The position numbers and the translations under genes were made by a program. The notes below the pieces were generated by a model. The model was given only the letters and a program-made list of their open reading frames with translations, was not told where the DNA came from and ran no database searches. DNA of 64,000 nucleotides from Mycobacterium kubicae (GTDB taxonomy: Bacteria > Actinomycetota > Actinomycetes > Mycobacteriales > Mycobacteriaceae), in NCBI RefSeq assembly GCF_015689175.1, contig NZ_CP065047.1, forward strand, positions 5,890,001-5,954,000. Reading direction: 5' to 3'. Of this stretch, positions 57,776-64,000 are shown in pieces; positions within the stretch are counted from its first letter, which is position 1, and every line of letters starts with the position of its first letter.

Positions 57776-58762
57776 ATGACCGCTGCCTCCCCCACCCCAG
57801 ACACCGTGCACGACGTCATCATCATTGGTTCCGGTCCGGCCGGCTACACCGCCGCCCTCTACACCGCCCGTGCCCAGCTGTCCCCGCTGGTGTTCGAAGG
57901 CACCGCGTTCGGCGGCGCGCTGATGACCACTACCGAGGTGGAGAACTTCCCCGGCTTCCGCGACGGCATCACCGGCCCCGAATTGATGGACCAGATGCGT
58001 GAGCAGGCGCTGCGCTTCGGCGCCGACCTGCGCATGGAAGACGTCGAGTCGGTGTCCCTCGAAGGGCCCGTCAAGACCGTCGTCACAGCCGACGGCGAAA
58101 CGTACCGCGCCCGCGCGGTCATCCTGGCCATGGGCGCCGCGGCCCGCTACCTCGGCGTGCCCGGCGAACAGGAACTGCTCGGCCGGGGCGTGAGCTCGTG
58201 TGCCACCTGTGACGGATTCTTCTTCCGCGACCAGGACATCGCCGTCATCGGCGGTGGTGACTCGGCGATGGAGGAAGCCACCTTCCTGACCCGCTTCGCC
58301 CGCAGTGTCACCATCGTGCACCGGCGCGAAGAGTTCCGGGCCTCCAAGATCATGCTCGAGCGCGCCCGCAACAACGACAAGATCACCATCCTGACCAACC
58401 AGGCGGTCTTGGGCGTCGAGGGTGACACGACGGTCACCGGACTGCGCGTCCGCGACACCGTCACCGGCGCAGAGACCACCTTGCCGGTCACCGGTGTCTT
58501 CGTCGCCATCGGGCACGAGCCGCGCTCGGCACTGGTGCGCGATGCCGTCGAACTGGACCCGGACGGTTACGTGCTCGTGCAGGGCCGGACCACCAGCACC
58601 ACGCTGGAGGGCGTGTTCGCCGCCGGCGACCTGGTGGACCGCAGCTACCGGCAGGCGATCACCGCCGCGGGCAGCGGCTGCGCCGCGGCCATCGACGCCG
58701 AACGTTGGCTCACCGAGCACGAAGCCGCTGACAGTACCGATCTGATTGGAGCAAGGCGATGA
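57776..58762 (+). CDS. trxB: Thioredoxin reductase
   Basis: This FAD enzyme uses NADPH to reduce thioredoxin. The 328-residue protein has an FAD-binding motif [18 protein letters not shown] at about residues 15-32. The redox-active CATC lies in [11 protein letters not shown] near residues 141-151. The NADPH-binding motif is [13 protein letters not shown] near 154. The C-terminal FAD signature is [11 protein letters not shown] place the start at ATG 57776, after GAAAGG; an in-frame codon at 57743 lies between the predicted SigH promoter and the leader. The stop overlaps the trxC start (ATGA), so the two are made together. Confidence 0.96.
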   Translation: MTAASPTPDTVHDVIIIGSGPAGYTAALYTARAQLSPLVFEGTAFGGALMTTTEVENFPGFRDGITGPELMDQMREQALRFGADLRMEDVESVSLEGPVKTVVTADGETYRARAVILAMGAAARYLGVPGEQELLGRGVSSCATCDGFFFRDQDIAVIGGGDSAMEEATFLTRFARSVTIVHRREEFRASKIMLERARNNDKITILTNQAVLGVEGDTTVTGLRVRDTVTGAETTLPVTGVFVAIGHEPRSALVRDAVELDPDGYVLVQGRTTSTTLEGVFAAGDLVDRSYRQAITAAGSGCAAAIDAERWLTEHEAADSTDLIGARR

Positions 58763-59109
58763 GCGATTCCCAGTCCGGCGCCACCATCGAGGTGTCCGAC
58801 GCGTCGTTCGCAACGGACGTGTTGAGTAGCAACAAGCCTGTGCTGGTTGACTTTTGGGCGACGTGGTGCGGGCCATGCAAGATGGTGGCGCCCGTCCTGG
58901 AAGAGATCGCCGCCGAGCGCGGTGAAGCGCTGACCGTCGCCAAGCTCGACGTCGACGCCAACCCGGAAACCGCACGCGACTTCCAGGTCGTCTCGATCCC
59001 CACCATGATCCTGTTCAAAGAGGGTCAACCGGTGAAACGGATCGTCGGCGCCAAGGGCAAAGCGGCGTTGTTACGCGAACTCTCCGACGCGGTTCCCAAC
59101 CTCGGCTGA
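58759..59109 (+). CDS. trxC: Thioredoxin
   Basis: This 116-residue thioredoxin has the active site [10 protein letters not shown] at about residues 33-42. The cis-proline lies in [10 protein letters not shown]. The C-terminal helix ([15 protein letters not shown]) is typical. It starts at ATG 58759, overlapping the trxB stop. It serves as the main disulfide reductant together with TrxB. A weak hairpin (CTGAT/ATCAG, 59116-59132) follows the stop. Confidence 0.96.
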   Translation: MSDSQSGATIEVSDASFATDVLSSNKPVLVDFWATWCGPCKMVAPVLEEIAAERGEALTVAKLDVDANPETARDFQVVSIPTMILFKEGQPVKRIVGAKGKAALLRELSDAVPNLG

Positions 59110-59238
59110 CCCCGTCTGATCCGGCGAATCAGGCGCGCGGTTGGCCTGGGGTTTTCTGGATATCGGCGAAGATCTGCGACAATAGCCGTTAGCTGCCGCG
59201 TATTTGCAGCTGCCAAATAGTCCCGGAGGGCCCTTGGT

Positions 59239-60459
59239 ATGCCGAGTCCGCGCCGTGAAGACGGCGACACGCTGCGCTGTGGTGACCGCGGCGCCGCAGT
59301 GGCCGAGATTCGAGCGACGCTCGCCGGGCTGGGGATGCTGGAAAGTCCCGACGAACAACTCATCACCGGCCGGCACGTCGCTGTCGAAGTGTTCGACGAG
59401 GAACTCGACCACGCGGTACGGGCCTTCCAGCAGCATCGCGGACTACTGGTCGACGGCATCGTCGGCGAGGCGACCTACCGGGCGCTGAAAGAAGCGTCCT
59501 ACCGGTTGGGCGCCCGCACGCTGTATCACCAATTCGGCGCTCCCCTATACGGAGACGACGTCGCCACCCTGCAGGCCAGGTTGCAGGATCTCGGCTTCTA
59601 CACCGGCCTGGTGGACGGCTACTTCGGGTTGCAGACCCACAACGCGCTGATGTCCTACCAGCGCGAGTACGGACTGGCCGCCGACGGCATCTGCGGCCCA
59701 GAAACGTTGCGTTCCTTGTACTTTCTCAGTTCCCGGGTCACCGGCGGTTCACCACACGCGCTGCGCGAAGAGGAACTGGTGCGTAGATCCGGGCCGAAGC
59801 TGTCGGGCAAGCGGATCATCATCGACCCGGGCCGGGGCGGCTCGGACCACGGCCTGATCACCCAGGGGCCGGCCGGACCCATCAGCGAAGCAGATATTTT
59901 GTGGGACTTGGGAAGTCGACTCGAAGGCCGGATGACCGCGATCGGCATGGAGACCTTCCTGTCGCGGCCCACCAACCACAGCCCCTCGGATGCCGAGCGC
60001 GCTGCGATCGCCAACGCGGTGGGCGCCGACCTGATGATCAGCCTGCGCTGCGAAACCCAGGCGAGCCCGTCGGCCAACGGTGTCGCGTCGTTCCACTTCG
60101 GTAACTCACACGGCTCGGTCTCCACCATCGGCCGCAACCTGGCCGACTTCATCCAGCGAGAAGTGGTGGCCCGCACCGGGTTACGCGATTGCCGCGTGCA
60201 CGGCCGCACCTGGGACCTGCTGCGGCTGACCCGGATGCCGACCGTTCAGGTCGACGTCGGTTACATCACCAACCCGGGTGATCGGGAGATGCTGGTTGCC
60301 GCGCAGACCCGCGACGCCATCGCCGAAGGAATCCTGGCCGCGGTCAAGCGGCTCTACCTGCTCGGCAAAAACGACCGTCCCACAGGGACTTTCACGTTCG
60401 CCGAACTGCTGGCTCACGAGCTGGCCGTCGAGCGCGCCAGCCGGCTCAGCGGTTCTTAA
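59239..60459 (+). CDS. cwlM: CwlM, catalytically dead amidase-like regulator of peptidoglycan synthesis
   Basis: CwlM has the fold of an N-acetylmuramoyl-L-alanine amidase but acts as a regulator of MurA and MurJ in mycobacteria. The 406-residue protein has two N-terminal peptidoglycan-binding repeats (about 10-165; FQQHRGLLVDGIVGEATYRA, FYTGLVDGYFGLQTHNAL). The amidase_3 domain starts at about 190. The usual DPGHGG zinc motif reads IIIDPGRGGSDHG here, so the zinc-ligand His is Arg. The C-terminus has PTGTFTFAELLAHE with threonines 382, 384 and 386, the PknB sites known in M. tuberculosis. ATG 59239 follows GGAGGG. The 3' end overlaps the convergent gene by 14 bases. Confidence 0.95.
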   Translation: MPSPRREDGDTLRCGDRGAAVAEIRATLAGLGMLESPDEQLITGRHVAVEVFDEELDHAVRAFQQHRGLLVDGIVGEATYRALKEASYRLGARTLYHQFGAPLYGDDVATLQARLQDLGFYTGLVDGYFGLQTHNALMSYQREYGLAADGICGPETLRSLYFLSSRVTGGSPHALREEELVRRSGPKLSGKRIIIDPGRGGSDHGLITQGPAGPISEADILWDLGSRLEGRMTAIGMETFLSRPTNHSPSDAERAAIANAVGADLMISLRCETQASPSANGVASFHFGNSHGSVSTIGRNLADFIQREVVARTGLRDCRVHGRTWDLLRLTRMPTVQVDVGYITNPGDREMLVAAQTRDAIAEGILAAVKRLYLLGKNDRPTGTFTFAELLAHELAVERASRLSGS

Positions 60460-61219
60460 CCGCCCTGGTCCCCGACGTCGGGCAATCGGCAACACTTCCC
60501 GCCGTCGAACCCGCGCCCACCGGTTGTTGCAGCTGCGCGGTTTCCAGCAGCCGCTCCAACGCCGCCTCCACTTCGGCCTTCCAGCCCAGGCCCTTGTCCA
60601 GCTCTAGGCGCAGCCGCGGGAAATAGGCGTGCGGCGCGACGACGACGAAGCCGGCGTCCAGCAGGAAGTCGGCGGCGATGATGCAGCGTTCCACCGTGCA
60701 GTCACACAGCGACTCGAGGACGGGGCGCACATCGGGATCCGCCGTGGACGGGTCTTGCAGCTCGGCGGCCGCCGGGGTGCGCCCGAACGCCTCCAACGCC
60801 CGCACCCCGCGGCGCACCAGTTCGTCGATCACTCGCGCGATCAAACTGTGCGGCAGATCGTCGGATGCTTGTCCGGGTTCGATGCCCATCGAGGTCAACA
60901 GCACCGCGTCCGGGGACACCGGCGCGGTCGGGAACCGATGCGCGCGGGGCACCGCACCGGGCGGGGCGTAGAGGACATAGCCCAGGCAGGGCGGTTCGGC
61001 GTTGCTGCGCTCGTCCGGGATGGCGGTCGCGACCTGCCCGCACGAGCCCCATTCCAGCATCACCATGGAAAGCCAGGCTTCTTTTTCGAACTCCGGGTCG
61101 GCGAGGTGGTCATCCTTGCCGAGGGTCGCGGGATCCACCTCCCAGAACACGCAGCGACGCGCATGCTTCGGGAGCTGCTCGAAGGCCTCGAGCCGCAGCG
61201 CTGTGATGCGAGCTGACAC
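60446..61219 (-). CDS. GNAT-like hypothetical protein (Rv3916c type)
   Basis: This 257-residue protein is conserved beside cwlM in mycobacteria and annotated as a possible acetyltransferase. The first part (ITALRLEAFEQLPKHARRCV) contains one cysteine. A beta-rich core follows (ATAIPDERSNAEPPCLGYVL, DAVLLTSMGIEP) and resembles a GNAT fold. It continues with RGVRALEAFGRTP and FLLDAGFVVVAPHAYFPRLR. I place the start at GTG 61219 after AGGAG, because this gives the orthologue N-terminus; the frame opens further upstream without support. Its stop overlaps the end of cwlM on the other strand. The substrate is unknown. Confidence 0.82.
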   Translation of the reverse strand: MSARITALRLEAFEQLPKHARRCVFWEVDPATLGKDDHLADPEFEKEAWLSMVMLEWGSCGQVATAIPDERSNAEPPCLGYVLYAPPGAVPRAHRFPTAPVSPDAVLLTSMGIEPGQASDDLPHSLIARVIDELVRRGVRALEAFGRTPAAAELQDPSTADPDVRPVLESLCDCTVERCIIAADFLLDAGFVVVAPHAYFPRLRLELDKGLGWKAEVEAALERLLETAQLQQPVGAGSTAGSVADCPTSGTRAVKNR

Positions 61220-61588
61220 TAGTCTCCTAGCCTCCCTGCGGTAGCGCCGCGCCCGACCACGCTCCGCCGCGGGCCGGCGCCGCGTCCACACCACCGCAAG
61301 GCGATGCGAGAAGTCCCGATCTTCCCGGACCGGTGTGCACCGGCAACCCATCCAGGATAGGAGAGTCGACTGCATTCGGGCCAGTGTTGGCCCGACCACA
61401 TGGAACACCACCCCCGCGCACCCGGGGCCACACGCCGGCCGTGCTGCGACCCGCCGATCACCCTGGCCGGATCGCGAAATGCCATGGCGCACACGGGGTC
61501 TCCGATGGGTTGAGGGGCGGGCGGGGTGTCACGTCGGTGACCGAAACCGCCGCGGTGTCACAGTGACGTAATTACTCGGTATGGCGGT
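61220..61588. other. Intergenic region between parB and the Rv3916c-type gene
   Basis: These 369 bases follow the parB stop and precede the next minus-strand gene. Two GTCAC/GTGAC inverted repeats are present: GTCAC-gtcg-GTGAC (61528-61541) and GTCAC-a-GTGAC (61557-61567), the second 21 bases past the parB stop. They may be a terminator or a protein-binding site. The promoter of the downstream gene should be nearer 61230-61330. No gene is recognised. Confidence 0.45.
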
Positions 61589-62571
61589 TCATGCCTTGTC
61601 GGTGGTCATCAAGTCGACGATGCGCTGGAGGTCATCGACCGAGCCGAACTCCACCACGATCTTGCCCTTGCGTTTGCCGAGGCTCACCGAAACGCGGGTG
61701 TCGTACGCGGTCGAGAGCCGCTCAGCAACGTCCTGCAGGCCGGGCATCTGGATCGGCTTGCGGCGCGGCGGGGCGGGCTTGGCGCCGTCGCCGCGGTTGG
61801 CCAGGGTGACCGCCTCCTCGGTGGCGCGCACCGACAGACCCTCGGCGACGATGCGACTGGCGAGCTCTTCTTGTGCCTCGGGGCCGGCTTCCAGAGACAG
61901 CAGCGCGCGGGCGTGCCCGGCGGAGAGCACGCCGGCGGCCACGCGACGCTGCACCGGGATGGGCAGCTTCAGCAGCCGGATCATGTTGGTGATCAACGGG
62001 CGGGAGCGCCCGATGCGGGAGGCGAGTTCGTCATGGGTGACGTCGAATTCGTCCAGCAGCTGCTGGTAGGCGGCCGCCTCTTCCAACGGGTTCAGCTGCA
62101 CCCGATGGATGTTTTCCAGCAGCGCGTCGCGGAGCAGATTGTCGTCGCCGGTCTCGCGCACGATGGCCGGTATCGTCGCCAGACCCGCCTCTTGGGCGGC
62201 TCGCCAGCGCCGCTCCCCCATCACGATCTGGTAGCGGGCACCGGATCCGCTGGCCCCGTCGACCGCCCGCACCACGATCGGCTGCAAGAGGCCGAACTCG
62301 CGGATGGAGTGCACCAGTTCGGCGAGCGCCTCCTGGTCGAACACCTGGCGTGGCTGGCGGGGGTTGGCCTCGATCGACGACGGCGGGATCTCCCGGTATA
62401 CCGCGCCCATCGCGGCGGCGTCCGGCAACGGTCCGCCGATGACGACATCCGCGGCGGCCGAACCCATGCGGGGGCCAAGCGTGGCCGGTCCGCTGTCACC
62501 CTCGGCGGGTCCGGTCGGAATCAGGGAGGCCAGTCCCCGGCCGAGTCCGCCTTTTCTCCGTGACGACTGCG

Positions 62572-62575
<4 letters not shown>
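61589..62575 (-). CDS. parB: Chromosome partitioning protein ParB
   Basis: ParB binds parS sites, spreads as a CTP-dependent clamp and organises the origin region. The 328-residue protein has an Arg-rich start ([16 protein letters not shown]). The N-terminal CTP-binding domain shows [12 protein letters not shown], then the [13 protein letters not shown] motif near residues 118-130. A central helix-turn-helix region follows ([28 protein letters not shown]). The C-terminal dimerisation part is [18 protein letters not shown] 62575 overlaps the parA stop by ATGA. In-frame sequence further upstream belongs to parA. Confidence 0.96.

Positions 62576-64000
<1,425 letters not shown>

Overview
The window is a 64 kb piece of a mycobacterial chromosome from the origin-proximal side. 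Gene content and order match the stretch from gltD to parA/rsmG just left of dnaA in Mycobacterium tuberculosis. GC content is high, GTG and ATGA-overlap starts are common, and WhiB, WXG100, PPE, Esp and Ecc proteins are present. Several local differences (extra genes at 8.5-10.8 kb and 29.6-30.5 kb, no PE35, a truncated ESX-2 locus) argue against the M. tuberculosis complex. A slow-growing non-tuberculous Mycobacterium is the best guess. Orthology and lengths of M. tuberculosis genes are from memory; no search was run.

Layout. (1) 0.3-6.3 kb: glutamate synthase gltB-gltD, minus strand. (2) 7.0-10.8 kb: a proline-rich MinD-like ATPase (Rv3860 type), then an accessory cassette of an ECF sigma factor with a SnoaL-like tail, facing an NmrA-type oxidoreductase and an F420-type nitroreductase. 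A symmetric divergent promoter separates them. (3) 10.9-12.6 kb: whiB6 and an Rv3863-type protein with two helix-turn-helix-like segments. (4) 12.8-29.6 kb: the ESX-1 type VII secretion locus on the plus strand (espE-espF-espG1-espH-eccA1-eccB1-eccCa1-eccCb1-PPE68-esxB-esxA-espI-eccD1-espJ). (5) 29.6-37.6 kb: the minus-strand ESX-1 half (mycP1-eccE1-espB-espL-espK), ending in an unexpected DUF1275 membrane-protein gene. (6) 37.9-47.0 kb: an ESX-2 locus (esxD-esxC-espG2-MinD-like ATPase-eccD2-mycP2-eccE2-eccA2) whose genes are intact, but eccB2, eccC2 and the PE/PPE pair are missing. (7) 47.2-64 kb: the conserved origin-flanking block: Rv3906c type, pcnA, mutT4, Rv3909 type, murJ fusion, sigM-rsmA, trxB-trxC, cwlM, Rv3916c type, parB, parA with an internal parS, and the 3' part of rsmG.

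How the genes work together. EccB1, EccCa1/EccCb1, EccD1 and EccE1 form the ESX-1 membrane complex. EccA1 and EspG1 are cytosolic chaperone partners and MycP1 is the mycosin. EsxA/EsxB, PPE68, EspE/F, EspB, EspJ and EspK are substrates or substrate-linked proteins, and WhiB6 is the local regulator. In the origin block, peptidoglycan synthesis (MurJ, CwlM), redox control (SigM, TrxB/TrxC) and chromosome segregation (ParAB-parS) sit together.

Most notable observations: the divergent GTAAC-N17-CGTC promoter pair; ESX-2 without its EccB/EccC core; ESX-1 without PE35; a DUF1275 gene inside the ESX-1 cluster; strong intercistronic hairpins directly after both esx gene pairs; and a conserved motif shared by three MinD-like ATPases.
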